Shown here: positions 28,263 to 36,682 of the stretch, in pieces | Numbering within the stretch: position 1 is the first letter of the stretch | Layout: every line of letters begins with the position of its first letter | NCBI GenBank assembly: GCA_003994795.1 | Contig: AP018269.1 | Coordinates: forward strand, 1,491,346 to 1,555,345 | Origin: Cylindrospermum sp. NIES-4074 | Lineage (GTDB): Bacteria; Cyanobacteriota; Cyanobacteriia; Cyanobacteriales; Nostocaceae | Direction: 5' to 3' | DNA: 64,000 bases | Notes under the pieces: generated by a model | Database searches by the model: none | What the model was told of the DNA's origin: nothing | The model's input: only the letters and a program-made list of their open reading frames with translations | Made by a program: the position numbers and the translations under genes

Positions 28263-28703
28263 TTAGTTAGAGATATCTAACTTGCATTCCAAAGCTTTTT
28301 TTTGCATGGTTTTAAAGATGTTGTAAAACCCATTGGCGCGGGAAGGTGTCAAACTGACATTTAAACCAGTGGCTTGAATAAAATCTGGGGTGAGTTGCAC
28401 AATTTCCGTAGGCGTTAGTCCGTTTAATCCTTCCACTAACAGCCCTACTAATCCTTTGGTTAACTGGGAATCAGAATCGCCTTGAAACGCAACTTTATCA
28501 TCACCCAGAGTTGCTGTGACATAAACCTGAGAAACGCAACCGGGAACCTTGTTTTCTGGCACTTTATCAGATTCGGGAAACTCCGGTAGCTTCTGAGCAT
28601 ACCAAATTAGCTGTTCATAGCGGCGCTTTGGTTCAGCAGCACGCTGGAAGCGTTGGACAATTTTAGCAAGTGCTGGTGGTAAAGAATCAAGACTGGAAGA
28701 CAT
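28263..28703 (-). CDS. sufE: SufE-type cysteine desulfurase activator
   Basis: 146 aa. SufE family landmarks are KRYEQLIWYAQKLP, the active-site Cys in VPGCVSQVY near residue 52, and the central helix GLVGLLVEGLNG. SufE takes sulfur from SufS as a Cys persulfide and passes it to the SUF Fe-S assembly scaffold. The gene stands alone; no other suf gene is in the window. Length is typical. Confidence 0.93.
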   Translation of the reverse strand: MSSSLDSLPPALAKIVQRFQRAAEPKRRYEQLIWYAQKLPEFPESDKVPENKVPGCVSQVYVTATLGDDKVAFQGDSDSQLTKGLVGLLVEGLNGLTPTEIVQLTPDFIQATGLNVSLTPSRANGFYNIFKTMQKKALECKLDISN

Positions 28704-29018
28704 AACCGATGCGGGAAATAATCAGTATCCCCTTGAGTGTAGATTATCTTTTGAGCGATCGCCTTAGATTTAACCTTGGCGTACTACCTTCTATTTTAGC
28801 GATCGCCGCTGATGTTGACATAAGGATTCTGTCGGGCTGTAATTGTATTGCCCATTACCAAAATTTTCTCCTCACATATCATTAACAGGGCAATAAACCA
28901 TATTAAGTATTTACAATAAATATTAAATTTTGATGCAAAATCACGATTTTTCTTGAAATTTCACAAGGAATTTTTAGATTATATTTTCAAACCTGCAAAA
29001 ATCTCAGGAGCAAATCAG
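28704..29018. other. Intergenic region upstream of psaK
   Basis: 315 nt containing the divergent sufE and psaK promoters and two HIP1-like GCGATCGC sites (28758 and 28799 areas). There is no further gene. AGGAG at 29006-29010 decides the psaK start. Confidence 0.5.
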
Positions 29019-29279
29019 TTGTTTACTTCAACCTTACTCGCTGCTGTACCCACAAACCTAGAATGGAGTCCCACAGTTAGCGCAATTATAATTCTCTCCA
29101 ATATATTTGCCATTGCCATAGGCAAATTTACTATTGCCAATCCCAGCGCCGAACCAGCCCTACCTTCACCCAATTTATTTGGTGGTTTTGGCTTACCTGC
29201 CCTCTTAGCAACTACCTCCTTCGGTCATATCTTAGGCGTAGGCATAATTTTAGGGCTGCATAACATAGGCAGAATCTAA
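29019..29279 (+). CDS. psaK: Photosystem I subunit PsaK
   Basis: 86 aa from a TTG start with AGGAG eight bases upstream; longer in-frame starts would add residues not seen in the family. PsaK is a two-helix membrane subunit at the edge of photosystem I. Visible are the N-terminal LLAAVPTNLEWSP, the first helix (AIIILSNIFAIAIG), the conserved loop PSAEPALPSP with NLFGGFGLPALLA, and the second helix ending GLHNIGRI. It is monocistronic with a good terminator. The TTG start is unusual but strongly supported. Confidence 0.93.
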   Translation: MFTSTLLAAVPTNLEWSPTVSAIIILSNIFAIAIGKFTIANPSAEPALPSPNLFGGFGLPALLATTSFGHILGVGIILGLHNIGRI

Positions 29280-29328
29280 GTTTTAACGAAGTTTTCCTAC
29301 AAGTAACTATTGTTTTGTCTCAAGTTAT

Positions 29329-29358
29329 GAGCCAGAGAAGTAAACCTCTGGCTCTTTT
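29329..29358 (+). terminator. psaK terminator
   Basis: A nine-bp stem GAGCCAGAG / CTCTGGCTC with an eight-nt loop and a TTTT tail, 50 nt after the psaK stop. Confidence 0.85.
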
Positions 29359-29750
29359 ATATGGCATTAAACAATTAAAAATTAACAATTAAAAATTAAA
29401 AATTGTTCGCGTAGCATCATGAAGTGAAGACTGTAGCAAAATCCTGGAGGGTAGCACATACGTGTAAACAAATGGGTATTAGACAATTTTATTCCTGATA
29501 AATAGTTGCTATATCCTTATCAATTCATCCAGATAAGCATAAAAAATTGCCTTATCTACCAAAAGATAGTTCATTGCCACCCTATCTTAATATCTTGTAA
29601 ATTTAACCTTATCAATAAATTACCGTTAATTTTTTAACTTCAAAATCTTTGGCTTGCCTCAACAACGTTCACCCAAATTAAAAGATTTTTGGTAATTGAA
29701 GATTCTGCTCATTGTCAAACTCAATATTATTTTGGTGTTGGAGATTTGTA
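29359..29750. other. Intergenic region
   Basis: 392 nt, AT-rich. AATTAAAAATT tandem spacers lie at about 29368-29403. GGAG at 29740-29743 precedes the next start. I see nothing else. Confidence 0.5.
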
Positions 29751-30395
29751 ATGATACCTAATTCACTTAAGGCGTTACTTGTGCCATTAGCCCTTACCCT
29801 AGTTAGTGTTTGCTCAGATGCAGCTAGAGCAACAACACAAACAATTTATCCATTTACTGGCAACTATCGCACAACAATCAACATCATACCCATAAAAGAC
29901 AATGTTTCCCAGACATTTGAGGTAGGTGTGAGTGATGACGCCCCATATGATTTGCTCCGATACGAGGGTTTGACCTACTCCGTAACTGACGCGGAGGGAA
30001 ATACCACTTTTAATAACAATCCAGAGACATTCGGTCTCGAAGGCTACCCAATGGGCTACCTTGTGCTTGAAGGTGGGGCTAATAAGTTATTTGGCACTAG
30101 TGACGCCAGCGTTTCACTTGATTTGGAAAATCTTACAGGCACAGGTTCTGGCTTCATATATATCAGTGGTGGTGAAGGCATATTCGAGAACGCGACAGGC
30201 ACACTCTTGTTCTCTGAAGAAGACATAGTTAATCCAGGCCCACCTATTACCTTGAATGGTCTGGCATTAGTAACTGGCTCTATCGAAGTTGCTCAGAAAG
30301 TTCCCGAACCAACAACTACCACAGTACTGGTTGGCATGGGTGCTTTGGGAGTCGTTTCCTTGCTACGCCGATATCGCCTTCAAGTCACAGGCTAA
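29751..30395 (+). CDS. PEP-CTERM protein
   Basis: 214 aa from the ATG with GGAG seven bases upstream (a longer in-frame start exists 39 nt earlier). A signal peptide (about 1-27, ending AARA) precedes a beta-rich domain. The C-terminus has VPEPTTTTVL, a hydrophobic helix and a basic RRYRLQ end, the exosortase sorting signal. It is exported and probably surface-associated. Function unknown. Confidence 0.85.
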   Translation: MIPNSLKALLVPLALTLVSVCSDAARATTQTIYPFTGNYRTTINIIPIKDNVSQTFEVGVSDDAPYDLLRYEGLTYSVTDAEGNTTFNNNPETFGLEGYPMGYLVLEGGANKLFGTSDASVSLDLENLTGTGSGFIYISGGEGIFENATGTLLFSEEDIVNPGPPITLNGLALVTGSIEVAQKVPEPTTTTVLVGMGALGVVSLLRRYRLQVTG

Positions 30396-30398
30396 AAA

Positions 30399-30423
30399 AC
30401 GGGGGACTCTGTGCCCCCTTTGA
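30399..30423 (+). terminator. Terminator of the PEP-CTERM gene
   Basis: A GGGGG / CCCCC stem with an eight-nt loop and a short TTT tail, directly after the stop. It is modest in strength. Confidence 0.6.
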
Positions 30424-30619
30424 TAATAAGATTAATCACATTTATTTACTTTCTTTACCAGATGCTAAAAACTGGGTTTATGTGTAGATATTTGGTTACA
30501 AATTAAGCGATTTTATTGAGAAACAAGGTGAATTTATCTAAGAGCTATTACCTGTTTCTTAATTGGTGATCGGGTATGGATAAATTCTATTTTCGTGACC
30601 TTAGTTAATTGCCAGTTTA

Positions 30620-30985
30620 CTAAACTGGTATTGGTGCTAAACCGTGCAATTGACGTACAGCATTGAGGCAGACTGGGCAATCACAGCCAAATAACTTGAT
30701 AGCCTCATCACTCTCTTGGTCAGTAAATTCTAACTCAGCAATCTGATTTGGTTGAACTTGTGCAACTTGCACCTCTGTTTTAGCTGGAGAGGGAGCAGCA
30801 TTACTTACCTGTATACATACGTTGCGAACAGTTGCTGTGTGAGGGGAACGGACGCAGGAAAGATGAGTACCTGCTGGGGTAAATGTTTGATTCGCGTGAG
30901 CCGGTCTAGCCATCATCACCATAGACAGCATAGACATAAACACTGCGGGGCTGGAAAGCAAGGCCAAGATAAATTTTCTGTTCAT
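30620..30985 (-). CDS. Small secreted Cys-motif protein (paralogue B)
   Basis: 121 aa. A signal peptide (about residues 5-31, ending RPAHA) precedes a short linker with two isolated cysteines (LSCV, NVCI) and the C-terminal motif FGCDCPVC, then QLHGLAPIPV. It resembles the 90-aa protein at 22986-23258 in signal, motif and C-terminal end, but has a longer middle. A possible small periplasmic metal or redox protein; not a family I can name. Confidence 0.75.
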   Translation of the reverse strand: MNRKFILALLSSPAVFMSMLSMVMMARPAHANQTFTPAGTHLSCVRSPHTATVRNVCIQVSNAAPSPAKTEVQVAQVQPNQIAELEFTDQESDEAIKLFGCDCPVCLNAVRQLHGLAPIPV

Positions 30986-31260
30986 TTACTCTAAAAAAAT
31001 GTGTGTGACTAGAGAAACTATCGCTTTATCTTTTCACATCAATTGGTTGTTAATCAGTCCAGCTTCTACAAATTTATCTGTTTTAAGGCTGAAGTGTCTT
31101 GGGCGAATATAATTCGACCAAGACTTTTAAAACTCTTACAACCATCATCAAACCAAAAGAGTGAAAGGCTCGGCTGTGAATATACAAAACCGGAGCTATC
31201 GACCAATTTAGCACTAGTCGAGTTCCTTGAGTAAATTAAGTTAGCCCAGTCTGATATTGT

Positions 31261-32010
31261 TTATTTTTTTGACGATGACACTGCTTTAGCTGACAATCCT
31301 TTACCGACACCGTAGCGAACAGTCTGGAATTTTACGAAATTAGTCTCTGGAGTATAGAGAGTATAAGTTGCTGCTCCCTGTTTTCGTCCCACATTACCCA
31401 CACCGATAACTTGACGTGGGGATATTTCCACCGTTTGGGGAGATGCGGGACTATCAAGAGTGGTTACACCTGTAGTGATAGCACCTGCTTGCAATTGATA
31501 TTGAAACGCCAAACCGGAACGACCGCAGAACAAGTTATTGGCTTGCATCCGCGATAGGCGATCGAGCATTTGAATTGGGGGTGTTTCTGGTGTGAGTTCG
31601 TCGTCAACTGCTACCGTTGAACCATGAATCAACAAACAATCCAATTCAAAAAAACCAAAGTCTAAATTTTGCAACCATTGCACAGTTGAACGAGAAACAG
31701 ATTCCCATAGCAACTTAACTGTTTCTCCTCCATATTTGGCGATTAACTCAGTAGCTTCCCCAGTCGCCCCCAAGCCATGCAAAATCAAACACTGTTCTTC
31801 CCACCAACCTTTACAAATCAGTGGTTCTAACTCTCCATTTCTAGGGTTACGCACCCGTTCCACCAACTTCTCAGCTTCTTCTTTCGGCCCCACCAAATCG
31901 CCCAAAATATACAAAGCCTCTACATCACCCTGACGCTTAAAATCAGCCATCACAGCCTCATAAGCCGCCAAATTACCCTCAATTCCGCTCAAAATAGCCC
32001 ATTTACTCAT
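31261..32010 (-). CDS. Calcineurin-fold protein with lost metal ligands
   Basis: 249 aa. The fold is a metallophosphoesterase: a first strand AILSGIEGN, then YILGDLVG, then LLIHGST, then FCGRSGL. The canonical metal-binding motifs are altered at each point: SDxHGN is SGIEGN, GNHD/E is GWWEE, and GHTH is GRSG. Only GD and one HG remain. It is probably not a phosphatase and may bind a partner or ligand. It is 46 nt downstream of its paralogue, third gene of the Zur-boxed operon. Confidence 0.8.
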   Translation of the reverse strand: MSKWAILSGIEGNLAAYEAVMADFKRQGDVEALYILGDLVGPKEEAEKLVERVRNPRNGELEPLICKGWWEEQCLILHGLGATGEATELIAKYGGETVKLLWESVSRSTVQWLQNLDFGFFELDCLLIHGSTVAVDDELTPETPPIQMLDRLSRMQANNLFCGRSGLAFQYQLQAGAITTGVTTLDSPASPQTVEISPRQVIGVGNVGRKQGAATYTLYTPETNFVKFQTVRYGVGKGLSAKAVSSSKK

Positions 32011-32055
32011 TCTTTTCTTTCTCTGCGCCCTCTGCGCCTGAAGCGGTTTAAATCT

Positions 32056-32868
32056 CTACCTAGTACAAACGTGAGTTGGGTCATCAGCCCTTTCTGCATA
32101 TTCCAAACCTTGGGATAAACGCCAAGCAAAAATTGCAGGTAGACCTTTTTCGATAATTGCTGCACAGGTTTTCTGATAATCGTAAGGTATTTCTCGCAGC
32201 CTTACTTCCTGAGTATCAGTGTCATAAATCACATAAGTTGCATTTGGTCGCCCATGTCGGGGTTCACCCACCGAACCCACATTGATAATTTGCTTCAGGG
32301 AAGCATTAAAGTTAATTCCCTGTTCTTTTATTCCTTCACCTTTAACACGAACTTGCAAACTGCCGGCATCTAATTGGCGTATATAAGGCACATGAGTATG
32401 ACCACAAAAAAGGACATCAGCATCTGTGGAAAGTACCCGTTCTAAAGCTGCAAAGGCATCGAGTTCTGGTAATAAATACTCGTGGTTGCTGTGAGGACTT
32501 CCATGCACAAAAGCTAAATTTCCCTCACGTAAACTATGGGGTAATTGGGCGAGAAATTCCCGGTTTTCTGGATGAATTTCTTGATTTGTCCACTCGTGAG
32601 CTATTTTGCCGCGTTTCTCAGCCAATAATGAGGGATAACTACAATCACAAGCATTCAGCCCTTCGATAATATCTTCATCCCAACAACCCGCACAGGTGGG
32701 AATTTCTAAGGCACGAATTTTTGTAATTACTTCATTGGGATAGGGCCCATATCCTACTAAATCGCCTAAACAAAAGATTTTCTCAGCTTTTTGATGATCG
32801 ATATCTAATAAAACTGCATCCAAGGCTGCGGAGTTGCCATGAATACAAGATAGGACTGCAATTTTCAC
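32056..32868 (-). CDS. Calcineurin-like phosphoesterase with Cys at ligand sites
   Basis: 270 aa, YfcE/MJ0936-like fold. The motifs read SCIHGN (usually SDIHGN), GDLVGYGPYPNEV (normal), AGCWDED (usually GNHD), VHGSPH (normal) and GHTHVPY (normal). Two metal-ligand positions, the first Asp and the Asn of GNHD, are thus Cys8 and a Cys near residue 61. The protein is Cys-rich overall. GTG start overlaps the upstream stop (GTGA). Under the Zur box at 33649-33663 it could use a different metal, perhaps zinc; that is inference. Confidence 0.85.
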   Translation of the reverse strand: MKIAVLSCIHGNSAALDAVLLDIDHQKAEKIFCLGDLVGYGPYPNEVITKIRALEIPTCAGCWDEDIIEGLNACDCSYPSLLAEKRGKIAHEWTNQEIHPENREFLAQLPHSLREGNLAFVHGSPHSNHEYLLPELDAFAALERVLSTDADVLFCGHTHVPYIRQLDAGSLQVRVKGEGIKEQGINFNASLKQIINVGSVGEPRHGRPNATYVIYDTDTQEVRLREIPYDYQKTCAAIIEKGLPAIFAWRLSQGLEYAERADDPTHVCTR

Positions 32869-33641
32869 TCTATAGTCTCCTCAATCAGCATTTGTTTAAC
32901 TTGTTCTTGGTATTCTTTAATGGCTGCTGCTGATAAATAGCAATCTTGTAAGGTTTGTCTAATTGCAGATTCATCTAAATTTTGTCCCCACACTTCTATA
33001 CCACTAAAACGCTGTGGTCTGCCTTCTAAGTGTCGCGGTAAGTCTAATTCGAGAAAATCGGTTGCTGGTAAACTCGTCACAAAGTCGCGGTAAATTGACC
33101 TTCCATCAGCTACATCAAAAATTCCTTTAGCACGGGTAACTTGGCCGTAAGCGCCGTGGGTGATTTCGTACCAAAACTCTTGTAAACTGTCTTCGTCGCT
33201 AACTTGACCACTAGTTGGGGCACGCCAAACTTGCTTTTGAGTAATACTGGTGTCAATATCTGCACCTATGACAATTGTTTCTGCCCAAGGATGATATTCA
33301 GAATTTTTGAGATGTGGTGGCAAAATGGCGATCGCACGATAAGGTAAATTATCTAGTATTTGCTGGATTACTCCTAACTCTAAGTAAAACCCTAGTTCAA
33401 TATAGGTAATTTCTGCCGTTACTAGCTGGGTGAAAAACTCCCCCTCTTGCCCATCACTAAAGACTTTCACCTCTGGAAATTCCGCAGCTAGACGCGTTTG
33501 GTCGATGGGAACATTGCCACTCCCAGGACTAAAATAAATGGCATTCTCAACAGAGGCGCTATTTTGCAACTGTTGACAAATCCAAGTGGTTTTTCCACAG
33601 CCAGCCGGGCCAGCAACTACGGTGATGTTTGGTATACTCAT
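32865..33641 (-). CDS. CobW-like (COG0523) NTPase without CxCC
   Basis: 258 aa from the ATG at 33641; an in-frame start at 33698 would place the Zur box inside the gene. Walker A is GPAGCGKTTW near residues 10-19. The C-terminal part (YGQVTRAKGIFDVADGR in pieces: GQVTRAKGIF, FSGIEVWGQNLDE) matches CobW C-terminal domains. The metal-binding CxCC motif and the usual NKxD are not seen. It overlaps the next gene by 4 nt and heads an operon with two phosphoesterase-fold genes. Probably a zinc-starvation metal-handling protein. Confidence 0.8.
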   Translation of the reverse strand: MSIPNITVVAGPAGCGKTTWICQQLQNSASVENAIYFSPGSGNVPIDQTRLAAEFPEVKVFSDGQEGEFFTQLVTAEITYIELGFYLELGVIQQILDNLPYRAIAILPPHLKNSEYHPWAETIVIGADIDTSITQKQVWRAPTSGQVSDEDSLQEFWYEITHGAYGQVTRAKGIFDVADGRSIYRDFVTSLPATDFLELDLPRHLEGRPQRFSGIEVWGQNLDESAIRQTLQDCYLSAAAIKEYQEQVKQMLIEETIE

Positions 33642-33648
33642 GTTCAAA

Positions 33649-33663
33649 TGATAATCATTTTCA
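33649..33663. promoter_or_regulatory. Zur box
   Basis: TGATAATCATTTTCA matches the 7-1-7 cyanobacterial Zur consensus TGATAATNATTATCA at 13 of 14 defined positions. It lies 8-22 nt upstream of the ATG at 33641, where it could cover the -10 region, so the operon is expected to be repressed when zinc is sufficient. Confidence 0.8.
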
Positions 33664-33709
33664 TGCATTTTGCCAACAAGGTTAAGCAAAATCTTCAACT
33701 CGTTGAGTC

Positions 33710-33743
33710 TGGCATTTTTTCTGGACTTTTCCTAAAAATGCCA
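33710..33743. repeat. Inverted repeat between divergent genes
   Basis: Ten-bp perfect arms TGGCATTTTT and AAAAATGCCA, 14-nt spacer, between the Zur-boxed operon and the Uma2 gene. It may be an operator or a terminator-like structure. Confidence 0.5.
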
Positions 33744-33776
33744 AGATAGATTTAGATATTTCAGGAGGTCTTTCTT

Positions 33777-34316
33777 ATGTTTCTGACCGTCCAAGACTTG
33801 GAGAAAATGCAGGCAGATTATCCCGACTATCGCATGGAATTAGTGGATGGGAATATAGTTGTCATGAGTCCATCAGGTTATGAGTCTGAAGAAGTAGGAA
33901 CTGAGTTTGCCGCACTACTGAGGAATTGGGTTAGACCACGCAAACTAGGGCGTGTAGTTGGTTCCAGTGCAGGTTTTAGATTGCCAAACTCAGATTTACG
34001 TGCGCCGGATGTATCTTTTGTGCGGGCAGAGAGGCTGAAACGTTCCACAGAAGACTATGCCGAATTGGTTCCTGATTTGGTGGTTGAGGTGAGGTCGAAA
34101 ACTGATTCTCTTGATAAACTCCGCCAGAAGATTCAGGACTTTATCAGTTTGGGTTCGCAAATCGGCATTTTAATTAACCCTAAAACTAGAATTGTAGAAG
34201 TATACCGTAGCGGTGAAAAAGTCATATTGCGGGATGGTGATGTGCTGACCCTCCCAGACTTACTCCCTGGTTGGGAGGTAGCAATTGCTGATATTTGGTC
34301 GCCAGTATTTGAGTAA
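33777..34316 (+). CDS. Uma2 family PD-(D/E)XK nuclease-like protein
   Basis: 179 aa. Uma2 features are ELVDGNIVVMSPSG at the start, LRAPDVSFV, then PDLVVEVRSKTD (the D...ExK core) and GILINPKTRIVEVYR. The family is highly expanded in cyanobacteria, has a restriction-endonuclease fold and no settled function. AGGAGG precedes the start. The next Uma2-type gene is 23 nt downstream on the same strand. Confidence 0.88.
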   Translation: MFLTVQDLEKMQADYPDYRMELVDGNIVVMSPSGYESEEVGTEFAALLRNWVRPRKLGRVVGSSAGFRLPNSDLRAPDVSFVRAERLKRSTEDYAELVPDLVVEVRSKTDSLDKLRQKIQDFISLGSQIGILINPKTRIVEVYRSGEKVILRDGDVLTLPDLLPGWEVAIADIWSPVFE

Positions 34317-34339
34317 TTTCTCTAAGCATTAGCTCAACT

Positions 34340-35026
34340 ATGTTAACCCTTAAACCTCATCATGAAATAACTTGGGAAAAGCTACCAGATGACTTTGTAT
34401 TAGACGATGAACCCGTGGATAACATTAATCAACCGTCGTTAGCTGCGGCGTTAACTGAAAGTTTGGAAATTGCTGGTAAGTTGCCAACTAATGCTCTAAC
34501 CACTACTAATTATGGCATCTGCGCTACTTTAAATCGTAGGTTTGTAGTCAAAGCGCCAGACTGGGCTTATGTGCCTAAAATTACTGTTTCCAGAGAAGAA
34601 GTTAACCGCAGTTACACCCCCAAGCTACAGGGTGATATTCCCGCCATCGTGATGGAATTTCTTTCTGATACAGAAGGTGGTGAGTATTCCAGTAAACCTA
34701 CTTATCCTCCTGGGAAGTGGTTTTTTTATGAGCAAATCCTTCAGGTTCCCAATTATGTAATTTTTGAAGTTAGTACGGGAGATTTGGAGGTTTATCAGCT
34801 AGATGATGCTGGGCATTATCAACTCAGGAGTCCTGATGAAAATCAGCGTTATTGGATTGCCCAAATGAATTTATGCTTGGGAGTGTGGCCAGGAACTAGG
34901 GAAAATAGAAACGGTTACTGGCTCAGGTGGTGGGATGAAAATGGCAAACTCTTGCTTTGGGGAGTGGAAAAAGCTGAAAGATTAGCTGCACAACTGAGAG
35001 CGGCGGGAATTGAACCAGAGATATGA
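34340..35026 (+). CDS. Uma2 family protein, second copy
   Basis: 228 aa. It keeps the Uma2 layout (YVPKITVSREE, IVMEFLS, YVIFEVSTGDLEVYQL) but the ExK core is less clear: it reads VMEFLSDTEGGEYSSK. It is longer than its neighbour, with a C-terminal helix ERLAAQLRAAG common in these proteins. Probably co-transcribed with the gene at 33777. Function unknown. Confidence 0.85.
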   Translation: MLTLKPHHEITWEKLPDDFVLDDEPVDNINQPSLAAALTESLEIAGKLPTNALTTTNYGICATLNRRFVVKAPDWAYVPKITVSREEVNRSYTPKLQGDIPAIVMEFLSDTEGGEYSSKPTYPPGKWFFYEQILQVPNYVIFEVSTGDLEVYQLDDAGHYQLRSPDENQRYWIAQMNLCLGVWPGTRENRNGYWLRWWDENGKLLLWGVEKAERLAAQLRAAGIEPEI

Positions 35027-35091
35027 TCAGCTATCAGATACCCAAATTCTCCTACAATTCCTTTGTTAGTTAAAAAAATATTTCTTGACTT

Positions 35092-35928
35092 ATGACAAAT
35101 CGAGCTTCTATCCCGGTTATTGTCAACGGTGCTGCTGGCAAAATGGGCCGCGAGGTCATTAAAGCGGTAGCGCAAGCACCTGATATGACTTTATTGGGTG
35201 CAATTGATACTACTCCCGAACATCAAGGTAAAGACGCTGGGGAATTGGCAGGTTTAAGCGAACCGCTAGAAATACCAATTACCAATCAATTAGAACCGAT
35301 GTTGGGATATGTGGCTGGTGAAAGACAGATGGAACCTGGGGTAATGGTAGACTTTACCCATCCTGATGGAGTTTATAACAATATTCGGAGTGCGATCGCC
35401 TATGGAATTCGTCCGGTTGTTGGTACCACAGGGTTAAGTCCAGAGCAAATCAAAGATTTAGCTGACTTTGCTGATAAAGCTAGCACAGGTTGCCTGATTA
35501 TTCCTAACTTCTCCATTGGTATGGTGCTGCTGCAACAAGCCGCAGTTACAGCATCTCAATATTTTGACCATGTGGAAATTATTGAACTTCATCACAACCA
35601 AAAAGCTGATGCTCCCAGCGGTACAGCTATTCAAACAGCCCAGTTGTTAGCAGAATTGGGTAAAACTTTTAACCCTGCTATTGTGGAAGAGACGGAAAAA
35701 TTGCCAGGGGCAAGGGGTAGCCTAGCCGATGAAGGGATTAGGATTCATAGCATCCGCTTGCCAGGACTGATTGCCCATCAGGAAGTAATTTTTGGCGCAG
35801 CGGGTCAAATTTACACCTTACGCCATGATACTAGCGATCGCGCTTGCTATATGCCAGGCGTACTACTAGCAATTCGCAAAGTCTTACCGCTAAAGTCATT
35901 AGTATATGGCTTAGAAAAGATACTCTAA
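35092..35928 (+). CDS. dapB: 4-hydroxy-tetrahydrodipicolinate reductase
   Basis: 278 aa. The N-terminal dinucleotide-binding loop is [10 protein letters not shown], and the catalytic region is [15 protein letters not shown], with the His-His and Lys of DapB. GTTGLS and the C-terminal [13 protein letters not shown] are also typical. It reduces the cyclic intermediate of lysine and meso-diaminopimelate synthesis with NAD(P)H. Length is usual. Neighbours are unrelated. Confidence 0.96.
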   Translation: MTNRASIPVIVNGAAGKMGREVIKAVAQAPDMTLLGAIDTTPEHQGKDAGELAGLSEPLEIPITNQLEPMLGYVAGERQMEPGVMVDFTHPDGVYNNIRSAIAYGIRPVVGTTGLSPEQIKDLADFADKASTGCLIIPNFSIGMVLLQQAAVTASQYFDHVEIIELHHNQKADAPSGTAIQTAQLLAELGKTFNPAIVEETEKLPGARGSLADEGIRIHSIRLPGLIAHQEVIFGAAGQIYTLRHDTSDRACYMPGVLLAIRKVLPLKSLVYGLEKIL

Positions 35929-35946
35929 ACTTCAAACTCAGCACTC

Positions 35947-36636
35947 ATGTTAGTTCCACTGACTCGCCAAAAATTTGAACAAATCGTGCCCCTGATTGCC
36001 ACTGGCCCGCAGTATAAATACTACTGGGGTAAGTCTGCCAATTTTTTGCAGCGGTTGTTAGTCTCTGTAGTTGCTGTAGTTGTGATACTGCTGCTAGATT
36101 TCTTGTTTCGGCTGGATTTTGGGGCAATAGTACTTGTACCAGGGATATTTAGCGCTTTTTTTTGGCTGTGGTATCCAGTATTTCAGGCAAGTATCCGGAA
36201 TGCAAAATGCCGCCGTTACAAGTACAGCGGCTTTTTCCGTGGACGAGTGCTAGATTGGTGGGTTACAGATGAGTTGATTGGTAAACAAGAAACCGTCAAC
36301 AACAAAGGCGATTTGGTGATTGTAGAAAACCGCGAAAAACGAATTAACTTAGAAATCGGCGATGAAACAGGATTTAGCATTGAGTTTGAAGCACCACTAC
36401 GTCCTGCCCACAAAGTCATTACTCGCGGTCAAGTAGCAGAAATGATCGTGATGTCAAATCGCCCAGATTTAAGCAGCATCGAAGAATTCAGCGATATCTA
36501 CATTCCCAGCCGCAACTTGTGGGTTAGTGATTATCCCTATCTGCGACAGGATTTCTTTAATGAAGTCAGTCGCCGTTTGGGTGCAGATCCACAAGACAGG
36601 CCACGTCGCCGTCGCCGCCGCAGAGTAGAGGATTAG
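35947..36636 (+). CDS. Conserved membrane protein, unknown function
   Basis: 229 aa. Two adjacent hydrophobic helices (about residues 36-58 and 59-82) are followed by a soluble domain with alternating strands and a very basic end (RPRRRRRRR). It starts 18 nt after dapB and may share its transcript. I do not recognise a family with confidence. Confidence 0.75.
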   Translation: MLVPLTRQKFEQIVPLIATGPQYKYYWGKSANFLQRLLVSVVAVVVILLLDFLFRLDFGAIVLVPGIFSAFFWLWYPVFQASIRNAKCRRYKYSGFFRGRVLDWWVTDELIGKQETVNNKGDLVIVENREKRINLEIGDETGFSIEFEAPLRPAHKVITRGQVAEMIVMSNRPDLSSIEEFSDIYIPSRNLWVSDYPYLRQDFFNEVSRRLGADPQDRPRRRRRRRVED

Positions 36637-36682
36637 AGGGAAAATTCAGAATTTTTAACTTTTAATTTTTAATTTTTAATTG

